64,000 nucleotides of DNA, from NCBI RefSeq assembly GCF_001705435.1, contig NZ_MDEN01000051.1, forward strand, positions 62,001 to 126,000. Direction: 5' to 3'. The DNA comes from Pseudomonas graminis (GTDB lineage: Bacteria; Pseudomonadota; Gammaproteobacteria; Pseudomonadales; Pseudomonadaceae). Below are positions 19,689-30,540 of this stretch, piece after piece. The translations under genes and the position numbers were made by a program. Below the pieces are notes generated by a model, which worked only from the letters and a program-made list of their open reading frames with translations, was not told where the DNA came from and searched no databases. Within the stretch, counting starts at the first letter, position 1. Each line of letters opens with the position of its first letter.

Positions 19689-21604
19689 ATGTCTCGCTGG
19701 TTTACCCAACGCCTTGGAAATATGAGCGTCCGTCTCAAACTGGGTGTCGGTTTCGGCCTTGTGCTGTTGCTGACGCTACTTATCACGGCGACGGGCTGGT
19801 CCAGCGTGAAGGCAGTGATCGAGCGCGGCGACAAGCTGGGGATGATCTCGCAGATCAGTGAGCGGACGATGGATCTGCGCACGGCAGGCATGTGTACGAA
19901 GCTCAATACACCGCTGAAGCTGCGACGGCGGTCATGACCGCGCTGGACAAGCTCGACGCTGACCTGAAAACCGGCCAGAGCATGGTCAAGGGCATCGGCG
20001 ATCTCAAACTGATGGACGCTCAGGCTCAGGCCGCCAGCGAATACCGCCGTGCCTTTGGCGACATGACCAAAGCGATCCAGACCCGCGAAGCCAGCCGAAC
20101 CAACTTGGGCGCGTCCGCCGACGCCGCTGTCGATACCGTCAACCAGATCGAACAGGCGTTGCTGCAGCACGACAACATCCTGCAATTCAACAGCGCGGTG
20201 GATGTCAGCAAGCAGATCCAGCAGGCCCGCTTCCAGGTGCGCGGTTACACCTTCAGTGGCAAACCGGATTTCGAAAAGAACGCGACCGCCGCCATCGACG
20301 AAGCCATCGTCGGGGTCAACACGCTGGCCGGCGACGTTTCCTCCCAGTACATCCCGCAGCTGCAAAAGGCCAACCTGGCGCTCAAAGGCTATCGCGACGC
20401 TGTCGGCCAATACCGTGAAGCGCAACTGGTCAGCGTTCAGGCCCTCGCCAAGATGACCGAGCTGGGGCAACAGCTGCTGGACGCCAGCGAACAACTCAAC
20501 ATTTCGCAAAACGCCAAACGCGAGGCAGACACCCGTCAGGCCCAATCGACCCTTGGCATTGCCACGATAGTGGCCCTGATCCTCGGTGTTTTCGCCGCCT
20601 GGGTCATCACCCGCCAAATCACGGTGCCGCTGGGGCAGACGCTTGTTGCGGTCGAGCGCGTGGCGTCCGGTGATCTGACCCACAACTTGAGCGTCGACCG
20701 GCGCGACGAGCTTGGCCAGTTGCAGGGCAGCATCCAGCGCATGACGGTGGAGCTGCGCCAATTGATCGGCGGCATCGGCGAAGGCGTGACCCAGATCGCC
20801 AGCGCGGCCGAAGAGCTGTCGGCGGTCACTGAGCAGACCAGTGCCGGGGTCAACAGCCAGAAGGTCGAGACCGATCAGGTAGCGACGGCGATGCACGAGA
20901 TGACCGCCACGGTGCAGGAAGTGGCGCGTAACGCCGAAGAAGCGTCCGAGGCCGCCGTAGCCGCTGACCTCCAGGCGCGTGAGGGCGACAAGGTCGTCAA
21001 CGAGGCCATCGCGCAGATCGAGCTCCTCGCGACCGAGGTCGGTCACTCCACCGAGGCGATGGCCGAACTCAAGCGCGAGAGCGACAAGATCGGCAGCGTC
21101 CTCGACGTGATCAAGTCCGTTGCGCAACAAACCAACCTCCTTGCCCTGAACGCGGCCATCGAGGCCGCCCGGGCGGGTGAGGCCGGTCGCGGATTCGCTG
21201 TGGTCGCAGACGAAGTGCGCAGCCTCGCGCAACGCACGCAAAAGTCCACGGAAGAGATCGAAGAGCTGATTTCCGGCTTGCAGAACGGCACCCGACAAGT
21301 CGCGACAATCATGGACAACAGCCGCGAACTGACGGTCAGCAGCGTCGAACTGACCCGCCGCGCCGGCACCTCACTGGAAAACATCACCCGGACCGTGTCT
21401 GCGATTCAATCCATGAACCAGCAGATCGCCGCCGCGGCCGAGGAGCAAAGCGCTACGGCCGAAGAGATCAACCGCAGCGTGCTCAACGTGCGCGACGTGT
21501 CGGAACAGACCTCCGCCGCCAGCGAGGAAACCGCAGCGTCGAGCGTCGAGCTGGCGCGACTGGGCAGCCATCTGCAAGGGCTGGTGAGTCGCTTCCGGAT
21601 CTGA
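19689..21604 (+). pseudogene. Methyl-accepting chemotaxis protein (HBM type), frameshifted
   Basis: The reading frame starting at ATG 19689 encodes the first transmembrane helix and runs out of frame after codon 68 (position about 19892). The rest continues in the +1-shifted frame to 21604. Restoring one base between 19892 and 19894 (ATG-TG to ATG-CTG-TAC) rejoins ...DLRTAGM to [10 protein letters not shown], as expected from the neighbouring paralogue. The restored protein would be about 638 aa: two TM helices around a 250-residue helical bimodular (HBM) sensor domain, HAMP, and an intact signalling domain ([31 protein letters not shown]). HBM receptors of this locus in Pseudomonas sense TCA-cycle acids (McpK of P. 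aeruginosa and McpS of P. putida, as recalled). It may be a true null allele or a sequencing error. Confidence 0.85.
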
Positions 21605-21661
21605 TCCGCTTGCCCGGCTCGCACCCGCATCAGCCACCGGCCTGCCGGCAAAGCCTCCAAT

Positions 21662-21702
21662 AGGGGCGGAATCTGTGACACGCGTCACCCCTTCCCGCCC
21701 CT
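21662..21702. other. Nested inverted repeat between the two chemoreceptor genes
   Basis: Outer arms AGGGGCGG and CCGCCCCT enclose an inner GTGAC-ACGC-GTCAC palindrome. There is no T-run, so it is not a clear terminator. It sits 84 bases before the second chemoreceptor and might be an operator or a weak terminator. Confidence 0.4.
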
Positions 21703-21786
21703 CGGAAATCTCCTACGACCTGATCAGGTCACGCCTCCGCCTCCCCTGCCGATGCGCGTTTATCGCCCATCCGCAGGAGACGCATC

Positions 21787-23730
21787 ATGTTGCAAAGCAT
21801 CAACCGGGCGCTGGCCAACACCAGCGTCAAACTCAAACTCTCGCTGGGCTTTGGCCTGGTTCTGCTTCTGACCCTGGCCATTACCCTGACCGGGTGGCAT
21901 GGGCTCGACACGATGATCGAGCGCTCGGAGTCACTGACCTCCATCGCTCAGCTCAACGCGATGACCAAGGACCTGCGCGCCGAGCGCATCGTCTTTCGGG
22001 TCGAAAACACTGCTGACAGCGCCTCGCGCGTCGTTGCCCGCATCAATGAAATCGAAGCGCATCTGGTTGTGCTGCGCGACGATGCTCCTCCCGCCGACAT
22101 CCTCAAGCTGCTCAACAGCCAAAGCGACACGGTCAGGGCGCTCGAAGCCACCTTTGCCGATCTGACCACGCTGTTGAGTGCGCGAGCCGAATCGCGTGCG
22201 CAGCTGGCGGTTCTCTCGGACGAGGCGATCAAGTCCATCGGCCAGGTGGAAAGCGAGGTCTTGAAAGCCGTCAGCCAAGAGCAGGACAGCAGCGAGCGCC
22301 TCGGTGAGTTCACCAACATCCAGCAATTGCGCGAGCAAGTGCAGAACGCCCGTTACGAAGTTCAGGCGTACGTGTTCAGCGGTAAAGAGTCCTATGAAAT
22401 TGCCGCCATTACCGCCATCGACGAAGCGCTGAAGGAGGTCGAGCAGATCGCCAGCGATCAAGCCGATGGCAACGTCAGTGAATTGCTCACGGCGCGTAAG
22501 ACGCTGCTCAAGTACCGCGAGCACATGGGCCAGTTCAAAGACCTGCAGGTCAAGGTTGAAGCGGCCCAGGAGTCCATGGAGGCGCTGAGCGAGAGCCTGC
22601 TCACCTCGACCGGCGAGATCACTGCGCTGCAAGGCCAGCGGCGTGATGCCGAAGCCACTCAGTCGCGGCAGACGCTCAGTGGCGTGGCCGGGCTGGCGAT
22701 GCTCCTTGGCCTGCTCGCGGCGTGGCTGATCACCCAGCAGATCATCGCGCCGCTACGGCTGACCTTGAGTGCGGCGGCGCGCATCGCCAACGGTGATCTC
22801 AGTCAGGACCTGGAGCTCGGCCGCCGCGACGAGATGGGCATGCTTCAGCGCAGCATGCAGGAGATGACCCTGAGCCTGCGCAAGCTCATCAGTGGCATCA
22901 GCGACGGCGTGACCCAGATCGCCAGCGCGGCCGAGCAACTGTCCGCTGTCACGGCGCAGACCAGCGTGGGCGTCAACAGCCAGAAAGACGAAACGGACTG
23001 CGTTGCGACGGCGATGAACCAGATGACCTCAACCGTGATGGAAGTGGCCCGCAATGCCGAAGAAGCCAGCGAGGCGGCGCGGCACGCTGATCAGCAGGCG
23101 CGGGACGGCGACAAGGTGGTCAACGACGCCATCGCGCAGATCGAGCGCCTGGCGCTGGAGGTGGATAATTCCACCGAAGCCATGGGCAAGCTGAAGCTGG
23201 AGAGCGACAAGATCGGCGGTGTCCTCGACGTCATCAAGTCAGTGTCGCAGCAGACCAATCTGCTGGCCTTGAACGCCGCGATCGAAGCCGCCCGGGCAGG
23301 GGAAGCGGGACGCGGTTTTGCGGTCGTTGCCGATGAGGTTCGAGGCCTGGCCCAGCGCACCCAGGAATCCACCGAGGAAATCGAAGTGCTTATCGCAGCG
23401 CTGCAAAGCGGCACCCAGCAAGTGGTGATGACCCTCGATGCCAGCCGAATCCTCACCGACAGCAGCGTGGAGTTGAGTCGCCAGGCCGGCAGCGCGTTGG
23501 GACACATCACACGGACGGTGTCGACGATTCAGACGATGAACCAGCAGATCGCCGCGGCGGGCGAGGAACAGAGCAGCGTGGCGGAGCAGATCAACCGCAG
23601 TGTGCTGAACGTTCGGGATGTGTCCGAGCAAACCGCAGCGTCCAGCGAGGAGACGGCCGCGTCGAGCATCGAACTGGCGCGGCTGGGTGTGCAGCTGCAG
23701 GAGATGGTCGGGAAGTTTCGGGTGAGTTAA
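21787..23730 (+). CDS. Methyl-accepting chemotaxis protein with HBM sensor domain
   Basis: An intact 647 aa receptor. TM1 is at about residues 20-40, followed by a 250-residue all-helical periplasmic domain of HBM type, TM2 at about 298-318, HAMP (about 318-372), and the cytoplasmic signalling hairpin with tip sequence [21 protein letters not shown] (about 485-510). It is a close paralogue of the broken gene just upstream: the signalling domains are nearly identical, while the sensor domains share layout but differ in sequence, so the ligands may differ. A good Shine-Dalgarno (GCAGGAGACGC) precedes ATG 21787. By family analogy it may detect organic acids such as TCA intermediates; this is inference. 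Confidence 0.9.
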   Translation: MLQSINRALANTSVKLKLSLGFGLVLLLTLAITLTGWHGLDTMIERSESLTSIAQLNAMTKDLRAERIVFRVENTADSASRVVARINEIEAHLVVLRDDAPPADILKLLNSQSDTVRALEATFADLTTLLSARAESRAQLAVLSDEAIKSIGQVESEVLKAVSQEQDSSERLGEFTNIQQLREQVQNARYEVQAYVFSGKESYEIAAITAIDEALKEVEQIASDQADGNVSELLTARKTLLKYREHMGQFKDLQVKVEAAQESMEALSESLLTSTGEITALQGQRRDAEATQSRQTLSGVAGLAMLLGLLAAWLITQQIIAPLRLTLSAAARIANGDLSQDLELGRRDEMGMLQRSMQEMTLSLRKLISGISDGVTQIASAAEQLSAVTAQTSVGVNSQKDETDCVATAMNQMTSTVMEVARNAEEASEAARHADQQARDGDKVVNDAIAQIERLALEVDNSTEAMGKLKLESDKIGGVLDVIKSVSQQTNLLALNAAIEAARAGEAGRGFAVVADEVRGLAQRTQESTEEIEVLIAALQSGTQQVVMTLDASRILTDSSVELSRQAGSALGHITRTVSTIQTMNQQIAAAGEEQSSVAEQINRSVLNVRDVSEQTAASSEETAASSIELARLGVQLQEMVGKFRVS

Positions 23731-23755
23731 GGCGAAACCGGCTGCGACGTCGAAT

Positions 23756-23853
23756 TGTAGGACCGGCTTTAGCCGGGAAGGCGTGTGCATTCACATCGCA
23801 GAATTAATAGCATACGCGCAGGCCTCTTCCCGGCTAAAGCCGGTCCTACTACA
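23756..23853. repeat. REP doublet, GGACCGGCTTTAGCCGGGA type
   Basis: Inverted copies of GTAGGACCGGCTTTAGCCGG at 23757-23780 and about 23825-23850, downstream of the chemoreceptor and facing the opgH terminator. Confidence 0.9.
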
Positions 23854-23872
23854 CAAGGGCCCGGCCCAAACA

Positions 23873-23908
23873 AAAACGCCGCCGAAGATCACTCTTCGGC
23901 GGCGTTTT
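23873..23908. terminator. Rho-independent terminator, opgGH end (bidirectional)
   Basis: A perfect 15-bp stem (AAAACGCCGCCGAAG and complement), 6-base loop, with T-run on both strands. It lies 15 bases beyond the opgH stop. Confidence 0.9.
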
Positions 23909-23922
23909 ATTCAGCGTATGAA

Positions 23923-26520
23923 TCAGGCGTTGACGAGGGTCGCGTCATTCACATGGGTCGCTGGCTGCAAAGGCAGCAGCGGCGCATGGGGATCGGCTTC
24001 CACCGACGCGCGCCAGGCATTGAGCCAAGCGGAATTGCCTTCGCTCCAGACCAGTTCGTGCAACCGAGCCAGCGCAACCGGATCACTGAGCAATTGCAGG
24101 CGTTCGTGGTTGTTCAGCAGCTCAGGGCCACCCTTGATCGCGTGACGCACACGCTCGACACGCATCCACTCGATCGGCTCGGCCTCGCGATGGCGAGAAG
24201 TCGCCAGCGCGCAGGCCAAGGCGTTCTGCTGTGGATCGACCACGGCGCGAACAAAGCCGTCGTTCAGCGCATGCCAACGGTTCTCGTGGGTGTACTTGTC
24301 AGTGGACACCAGCTCTTGCGGCGGCGTGTGCTCTTCCGGGATCAGGAACAGCTTGGTGTCGCGCGCTTTCAGGCCCAGATTCGTGCGGCTGGAAATCACC
24401 GACACCGGGATCGACAGCATCAACGAACCCACGATCGGCACCAGCCACCACAGGAAGCTCGGGTTCAGCCAGGCCACCAGCAGCGCCCAGCAGAAGCCCA
24501 GCAGCGTCTGCGGCCCGTGACGTTTGACCGCTTCGCTCCACGGCGTCGAGTCATCATCACGCTGCGGCGAGTTCCACGTCGCAGCCCAGCCCAGGAACGC
24601 GGCCAGTACGAAGCGGGTGTGGAAGATCATGCGCACCGGCGCCAGCAGCATGGAAAACAGCATTTCCAGCAGCATCGACAGGGTGACTTTGATGCGGCCA
24701 CCAAAACCGGTTGCGCCCTTGGCCCAGATCAGAATGACGCTGAGCAGTTTCGGCAGGAACAACAGCACGACCGTGGTGGAGAACAAGGCAACGGCTTTCT
24801 CCGGGTGCCACTGCGGCCACAACGGATACAGCTGACGCGGCTCCATGAAGTAGGTCGGCTCCATCAGCGTGTTCACCGCCAGCAGCGCGGTCGACAGCAC
24901 CAGGAAGAAGAACCATAACGGAGCCGACAGATAGGACATCACGCCGGTCAGGAACACCGCACGGTGCACCGGGTGCATGCCTTTCACCAGGAACAGGCGG
25001 AAGTTCATCAGGTTACCGTGGCACCAGCGACGGTCACGCTTGAGCTCATCCAGCAGGTTCGGCGGCAGCTCTTCGTAACTGCCCGGCAAATCGTAGGCAA
25101 TCCACACACCCCAGCCGGCACGGCGCATGAGCGCAGCTTCAACGAAGTCGTGGGACAGAATTGCACCGGCAAACGCGCCCTTACCGGGCAGCGGCGCTAG
25201 GGCGCAGTGCTCGATGAACGGCTTCATGCGGATGATCGCGTTGTGACCCCAGTAGTGGGATTCACCCAACTGCCAGAAGTGCAGGCCGGCGGTGAACAAC
25301 GGGCCGTACACCCGGGTCGCGAACTGCTGCATGCGTGCATACAGCGTGTCCATGCCCGAGGCACGCGGCGCGGTCTGGATGATACCGGCGTCCGGCGTCG
25401 CTTCCATCAAACGCACGAGGCTGGTAAGGCATTCGCCGCTCATCACCGAGTCAGCGTCAAGCACGACCATGTAGCGGTATTCACCGCCCCAGCGACGGCA
25501 GAAGTCATCGAGGTTACCGCTCTTGCGCTTAACGCGACGGCGGCGACGACGATAGAAGATCTTGCCGAAACCACCGGTTTCACGGCACACGTCGAGCCAG
25601 GCTTGTTGCTCGGCCACACAGATGTCGGTTTCGTTGGAGTCGCTGAGAATGAAGAAGTCAAAGCGGTCCAGATCGCCTGTGGCTTTGACCGATTCGAACG
25701 TCGCCCGCAGACCGGCGAATACGCGAGGCACGTCTTCGTTGCAGATCGGCATCACAAGCGCAGTGCGCGCGCCCGCTTCGATCGGCTCATTGCCCGCGCT
25801 TGCACCGGAAATACGGTACTTGTCGTGGCCAGTGAGCAGTTCGAGGAAGCCCATCAGCGCGGTCCAGAAACCGGCCGACACCCAGCAGAACAGAATCCCG
25901 AACAACAGAAGGATGCTGGTCTGCAGCGCATACGGCATGACCTGAACAGCGGTCTGCCACAGGGTTTGATGACTGATTTCGTCAAACGAAACCAGCGACC
26001 AGCCCTGGTACGGCAGGATGCCCTTCATGTAGAAGCCGGCGACGATGGTCTGGCCCAGCATGAGGATCAACAGAATGTAGCGACGGATTGAACCGACGGT
26101 ACGCCAGCGCGCCTTCGGCAGATCGCGTGGCAGATCGTCCTTGGGCGGCGGCGGATTGCTCTTGCCGGTCAGTCGACGCCAGCCGCGGTGCAGGATGTTG
26201 GTCCGCCACGGCTCCGGCACGACTTTGGTCCGACGAATCGGCGGCGTGGCTTTCAGGACAACGCGGCCACTGGCGTCGACACTCAGCATCTCGGCTTCGT
26301 GCAGCTCATCAGCGGTCGTCAGGGTCAGGCGACGACCCACCGAGGCCTGGGAGGCCTCGGCAGGGTCAGCGACGGTTTGCGCCGAAAGGCGTTCGTGCAG
26401 CTCAGCGAACGAGGTGCAGCTGGCAAGTTCTGCCCGCTGCGCGTCGGTCATCGGCAGATGCGCCAGGTACTCGCTGAGAGACTCATTCAAAGGCTCTGGC
26501 ACCGCGTGTGAATTACTCAT
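23923..26520 (-). CDS. opgH: Glucans biosynthesis glucosyltransferase OpgH
   Basis: Inner-membrane GT2-family transferase that makes the linear beta-1,2 backbone of osmoregulated periplasmic glucans (the hrpM locus of P. syringae). The 865 aa protein has a soluble N-terminal region, a first TM pair at about residues 145-230, the cytoplasmic GT domain with SDSNETDI and LDADSVMSG, the acceptor motif RDRRWCHGN, and a C-terminal block of TM helices. It overlaps opgG by eight bases. Such glucans matter for hypo-osmotic growth, motility and virulence in related species. Confidence 0.95.
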   Translation of the reverse strand: MSNSHAVPEPLNESLSEYLAHLPMTDAQRAELASCTSFAELHERLSAQTVADPAEASQASVGRRLTLTTADELHEAEMLSVDASGRVVLKATPPIRRTKVVPEPWRTNILHRGWRRLTGKSNPPPPKDDLPRDLPKARWRTVGSIRRYILLILMLGQTIVAGFYMKGILPYQGWSLVSFDEISHQTLWQTAVQVMPYALQTSILLLFGILFCWVSAGFWTALMGFLELLTGHDKYRISGASAGNEPIEAGARTALVMPICNEDVPRVFAGLRATFESVKATGDLDRFDFFILSDSNETDICVAEQQAWLDVCRETGGFGKIFYRRRRRRVKRKSGNLDDFCRRWGGEYRYMVVLDADSVMSGECLTSLVRLMEATPDAGIIQTAPRASGMDTLYARMQQFATRVYGPLFTAGLHFWQLGESHYWGHNAIIRMKPFIEHCALAPLPGKGAFAGAILSHDFVEAALMRRAGWGVWIAYDLPGSYEELPPNLLDELKRDRRWCHGNLMNFRLFLVKGMHPVHRAVFLTGVMSYLSAPLWFFFLVLSTALLAVNTLMEPTYFMEPRQLYPLWPQWHPEKAVALFSTTVVLLFLPKLLSVILIWAKGATGFGGRIKVTLSMLLEMLFSMLLAPVRMIFHTRFVLAAFLGWAATWNSPQRDDDSTPWSEAVKRHGPQTLLGFCWALLVAWLNPSFLWWLVPIVGSLMLSIPVSVISSRTNLGLKARDTKLFLIPEEHTPPQELVSTDKYTHENRWHALNDGFVRAVVDPQQNALACALATSRHREAEPIEWMRVERVRHAIKGGPELLNNHERLQLLSDPVALARLHELVWSEGNSAWLNAWRASVEADPHAPLLPLQPATHVNDATLVNA

Positions 26521-28492
26521 CGGCTGGCAACTGGTAGCTCCAGGTTTCGGTCAGGATTTGTTGAATCATGGCCGGCCCCTGTTGGGTGGATGCAGCCTCT
26601 ACCGCTGGCTGCGGGGTCTCTTTCATGCCTTTGTTGGCCTTGGCAGCGTCCCCCAGTGCGGCTTCAGGCTTGGACGCCTCATCCGACTTGGCTTCGGCTA
26701 CCTTGGTAGCTTCGGCCGACTTGGCGGCATCTTTGCTGTCGGCTTTAGGGCCTTTAGCGTCCTTCATGTCTTTCGCGTCTTTCGCATCGCCGGCCTTCAA
26801 GGCATCGGTCTTAACGAGCTCAGCTTTCTCGTCCTTCGGTGCAGCAACCACTGGCGCCGCAGCAACAGCAGCCTTGGCATCAGCCTTGGCGGCCGGCTTC
26901 TTGTCCGACTTGTCGGCAGTGATGACCGCTGGCTCCTTGCCTGGCTCGGCAGGGGTTTCGCGCAGCAGGTAAGCACGCATTTCAACCGCCTTGCCCGGAT
27001 CCTTGACCTTCAGGCGAAGCGTCAGACGCCAGCCTTTGGTGACCGGGTTATAGCGCAGGTTGTTCTCGACCAGATCGGTGTTGTCATCGGTGATGACCTG
27101 ACTGCGGATCGACGGATCTTCGCCCAGCTTGGCGAGGGTCGGGCCAACGAAATCCACCAGATAAGCAACGCTGCCGTCCGGTTGACGAATCAGGTTCGAC
27201 TGCTTCACGTCACCCGTCGAGCGCAGGGTCTGCTTGACCCAGCCCAGATCTGGCGAGTGAATGGCATCCTCATCCATGGTCCAGTGCAGACGGTAGTTGA
27301 AGTCAATCGACTGACCCGGCTCTGGCTGGGTTTCCGGCTTCCAGAACGCAACGATGTTGTCGTTGGTTTCGTCAGCAGTAGGGATCTCGACCAGGTCAAC
27401 GGTGCCCTTGCCCCAATCGCCCTTCGGCTCGATCCAGGCGCTTGGACGTTTGTCGTAGCGGTCATCCAGATCTTCGTAATGGCTGAAGTTGCGGCCACGT
27501 TGCAGCAGACCGAAGCCGCGCGGGTTCTCTACGGAGAAGCTGCTGACCGAGAGGTGTTTAGGGTTGTTCAGCGGGCGCCAGATCCACTCGCCATTGGCTG
27601 CCTGGATCGACAGACCGCTGGAGTCGTGCAGCTCGCGACGGTAATTCAGGACTTTCGACGGCTGATTGGCGCCGAACAGGTACATGCTGGTCAGCGGCGC
27701 AACGCCCAATTTGCCGACCTTGTCACGCAAGTACATGCGCGACTGGACATCAACCAGTGTGTTGGTGCCCGGACGCAGGGTCAGCTTGTAAGCGCCGGTG
27801 GCGCGAGGGGAGTCGAGCAAGGCGAAGATGACCAGATGGTTGTCATCCGGGCTTGGCTTCTCGATCCAGAATTCGGTGAAGCGAGGGAATTCCTCACCTG
27901 ATGGCATCGCCGTGTCGATCGCCATCCCGCGCGCAGACAAACCGTAAACCTGACCTTTACCGATGACGCGGAAGTAGCTCGCGCCCAGCATGGTCATGAT
28001 TTCGTCTTGCTTGTCGTCTTTGTTGATCGGGTAGGTAACGCGGAAACCGGCGTAGCCCAGGTTCTCGGTCGACTTGGGATCGAACTTCACGTCACCGAAA
28101 TCGAAACGAGTCGGGTCGTACTTGATCTCGTTGACGGAGTTGGCGGTGACTTCGTTGATTTTGACCGGGGTGTCGAAGTGCATGCCCTGGTGGTAGAACG
28201 ACACCTTGAACGGGGTCTTGTCATTCGCCCATTCGGCTTTGTCTTGCAGGAAGCGGATCTTTTGATAGTCCGCGAACTTCATGTCGCGGAATTCGGCCGG
28301 AAGATTGCTCTTCGGCGCGGTGAATTTCTGTCCGGCCAGATCTTTGGCCTTTGTCGCCACGTCGTCTAGATCGAACGCCCAGAGCTGACTGGCGCCGAAC
28401 AGACAAAACAAAGCCGACCCTGCCAGCAGCGCGCTGCGCAAGCGCCCGCCCGGGTTCTTTGGTGCATTACATGGACTAACAATCACGAGCAA
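26513..28492 (-). CDS. opgG: Glucans biosynthesis protein OpgG, with a low-complexity insertion
   Basis: Periplasmic protein that, with OpgH, builds branched osmoregulated periplasmic glucans. A signal peptide ([23 protein letters not shown]) precedes the conserved beta-sandwich ([15 protein letters not shown] through [15 protein letters not shown], about residue 495). At 659 aa it is well over 100 residues longer than usual OpgG. The excess is an Ala/Lys/Asp/Glu-rich stretch between about residues 510 and 645, placed just before the conserved C-terminal strand [10 protein letters not shown]. The start at 28492 uses ATG ([12 protein letters not shown]); the GTG two codons later is an alternative. 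Confidence 0.92.
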   Translation of the reverse strand: MLVIVSPCNAPKNPGGRLRSALLAGSALFCLFGASQLWAFDLDDVATKAKDLAGQKFTAPKSNLPAEFRDMKFADYQKIRFLQDKAEWANDKTPFKVSFYHQGMHFDTPVKINEVTANSVNEIKYDPTRFDFGDVKFDPKSTENLGYAGFRVTYPINKDDKQDEIMTMLGASYFRVIGKGQVYGLSARGMAIDTAMPSGEEFPRFTEFWIEKPSPDDNHLVIFALLDSPRATGAYKLTLRPGTNTLVDVQSRMYLRDKVGKLGVAPLTSMYLFGANQPSKVLNYRRELHDSSGLSIQAANGEWIWRPLNNPKHLSVSSFSVENPRGFGLLQRGRNFSHYEDLDDRYDKRPSAWIEPKGDWGKGTVDLVEIPTADETNDNIVAFWKPETQPEPGQSIDFNYRLHWTMDEDAIHSPDLGWVKQTLRSTGDVKQSNLIRQPDGSVAYLVDFVGPTLAKLGEDPSIRSQVITDDNTDLVENNLRYNPVTKGWRLTLRLKVKDPGKAVEMRAYLLRETPAEPGKEPAVITADKSDKKPAAKADAKAAVAAAPVVAAPKDEKAELVKTDALKAGDAKDAKDMKDAKGPKADSKDAAKSAEATKVAEAKSDEASKPEAALGDAAKANKGMKETPQPAVEAASTQQGPAMIQQILTETWSYQLPADE

Positions 28493-28750
28493 CCCTCGCC
28501 GAAAACAGATGAAGAAACCAACGGCCAGCTATCAAATGCCGGGTTGGCGAGCACTGTTCCGACTCCAAAAGGGGCCAATGATTCCCCAAGCGGTGCCGGA
28601 CCAGTCTGCGTTTTACCGATTTAACGGGCTTTGGCCCGTCCTTGTAGCGCGCGATTATCCAGTAGCTCGCGTTACAACGCATCAGGGGACGCAAACTATT
28701 TATTGCGTTTGAAGCCAGTAAATCCGGGGCCATCAAAAAGACCGGGGCGC

Positions 28751-29188
28751 TCAGGTTTCAAGCAAAAATGTCACAGGGCCATCATTGATCAGGTGCACCT
28801 GCATATCTGCACCAAACTGGCCCGTTTCCACCGTCTCGTGGGAGCTTTTGGCCTTCGTCACCAAATAGCCAAACAGCTCGGCGCCGAGGGCCGGGGGTGC
28901 AGCTTTTGAAAAGCTCGGCCGCATCCCGCTCTTGGTATCTGCCGCCAGTGTGAACTGAGAGACCAGCAGTAAGCCGCCATTAACGTCGATTAACGAAAGA
29001 TTCATCTTCCCGTCGGCGTCACTGAATACCCGATAGTTAAGCAGCTTGTGCAACATCTTGTCGGCGCTGGCCGGCGTGTCTTGAGGCTCGATGCCAATCA
29101 GGACCATTAAACCTTGATCAATCGCACCAATGGTCTGGCCGGCAACGTCGACGCGCGCCTGGGAAACGCGCTGAAGCAAGGCCTTCAT
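28751..29188 (-). CDS. dtd: D-aminoacyl-tRNA deacylase
   Basis: Removes D-amino acids (and glycine mischarged on tRNA-Ala) from tRNA. The 145 aa protein has SQFTLAADT (about residue 78) and the Gly-cisPro motif NDGPVTF near the C-terminus, both required for chiral proofreading. The start codon directly follows the pip stop (TAA-ATG), so the two genes are coupled. Confidence 0.96.
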   Translation of the reverse strand: MKALLQRVSQARVDVAGQTIGAIDQGLMVLIGIEPQDTPASADKMLHKLLNYRVFSDADGKMNLSLIDVNGGLLLVSQFTLAADTKSGMRPSFSKAAPPALGAELFGYLVTKAKSSHETVETGQFGADMQVHLINDGPVTFLLET

Positions 29189-30160
29189 TTATGCCTCTTC
29201 CGGCGGCAGATCCAGCAAACGGCGCGCCACTTCTGACGCCGCCCGCACCAGCGCATCGGTGATGCCCGGCTCGGACGCCGAGTGACCGGCTTCGCGGATG
29301 ACCTGCAGTTCACTGTTCGGCCACGCCTGGTGCAGCTCCCAGGCGTTGTCCAGCGTGCAGATCATGTCGTAGCGGCCATGGACGATGATGCCCGGCAGAT
29401 GGGCGATTTTCGGCATGTCGCGAATCAGCTGGTTTTCTTCGAGGAACGCACCATTGGTGAAGTAATGGCATTCGATGCGCGCAATGGACAAGGCGCGATG
29501 GGGTTCGGTGAAGCGATCGACCACCTGCGGGTTCGGACGCAATGTGGCGGTGCGCCCTTCCCATGTCGACCACGCCTTGGCGGCGTGCATCTGGGCGATC
29601 TGATCATTGCCGGTGAGGCGTTTGTGGAATGCGGCGAGCACGTCGTGGCGCTCGTCCGGCGGGATCGGCGCCATGTAGTCCTGCCAGTAATCCGGGAACA
29701 GCCGGCTCGCGCCTTCCTGGTAGAACCACTTGATGTCCTGGGGCCGGCTCAAAAAGATGCCGCGCAAGATCAAAGCATGGACCCGATCCGGGTGTTTCTG
29801 CGCGTAGGCCAGGGAGAGCGTCGAACCCCACGAGCCACCAAACACCACCCATTTGTCGATGCCCAGGTGGGTGCGGATGCGTTCGAGGTCATCGACCAGG
29901 TGCCAGGTGGTGTTGTTTTCCAGGCTGGCATGAGGCGTTGAACGACCGCAGCCGCGCTGATCGAAGGTGATGATGCGATAGAGATTAGGATCGAAATAAC
30001 GGCGGCTCTGTGCATCGCATCCCGAACCCGGCCCCCCGTGAATGAATATGACGGGCAGGCCGTCCGGCGAGCCGCTTTCATCGACATACAGTACATGCGG
30101 CTCTTCCACCGCCAGATCGTGCCGGGCGTAAGGTTTGATCTGCGGGTACAAAGTCTGCAT
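29189..30160 (-). CDS. pip: Proline iminopeptidase
   Basis: Alpha/beta hydrolase of peptidase family S33 that releases N-terminal proline from peptides in the cytoplasm. The 323 aa protein has the oxyanion motif HGGPGSG (about residue 42), the nucleophile elbow GGSWGS (Ser near 111) and the terminal AGHSASEPG His (about 300). It is the first gene of pip-dtd. Confidence 0.94.
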   Translation of the reverse strand: MQTLYPQIKPYARHDLAVEEPHVLYVDESGSPDGLPVIFIHGGPGSGCDAQSRRYFDPNLYRIITFDQRGCGRSTPHASLENNTTWHLVDDLERIRTHLGIDKWVVFGGSWGSTLSLAYAQKHPDRVHALILRGIFLSRPQDIKWFYQEGASRLFPDYWQDYMAPIPPDERHDVLAAFHKRLTGNDQIAQMHAAKAWSTWEGRTATLRPNPQVVDRFTEPHRALSIARIECHYFTNGAFLEENQLIRDMPKIAHLPGIIVHGRYDMICTLDNAWELHQAWPNSELQVIREAGHSASEPGITDALVRAASEVARRLLDLPPEEA

Positions 30161-30540
30161 AGGTGCTCCAAAAGTCCAGTTCAGGGGCTGCGGTCTATCT
30201 GCCGTTGGGCATCATAAACCTGAATCGGCGAATGAACATGCCCGCCTCATTCCGGCCAACTGTTATCCCCTGTTTCACAGGCACATGCCCGCTGACAGCA
30301 AAACATGAGCAAGATCAACGCCAGAGTGGAACGATCAATGCAAGGCGTCTCCAGATACGGGGGAATGCGCCAGAGAATTGCCTTCGATGTGCAATGACGG
30401 CGAACCGGGGTAGCTTGTTCGAGTCGAACCGAGGGTTGTGCAACCGCGTATTTTCCGTCCGACCGGGAGGAAATAACCAATGACACGCCCTACAGTCAAC
30501 CCACCCATTTAATCGTCAAACCAACTTGAGGTCGTACCCG
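30161..30540. other. Intergenic region between divergent pip and glgP
   Basis: 380 bases without a convincing gene on either strand. It must hold the promoters of both divergent genes. The part from about 30230 to 30480 has no repeat or hairpin I recognise. A GAGG at 30527-30530 is the likely glgP ribosome binding site. Confidence 0.5.

Noticed and set aside
19892..21604. Programmed frameshift in the chemoreceptor
   Set aside because: No slippery heptamer or downstream structure is visible at 19880-19900, and the intact neighbour needs none; a simple one-base deletion explains it.
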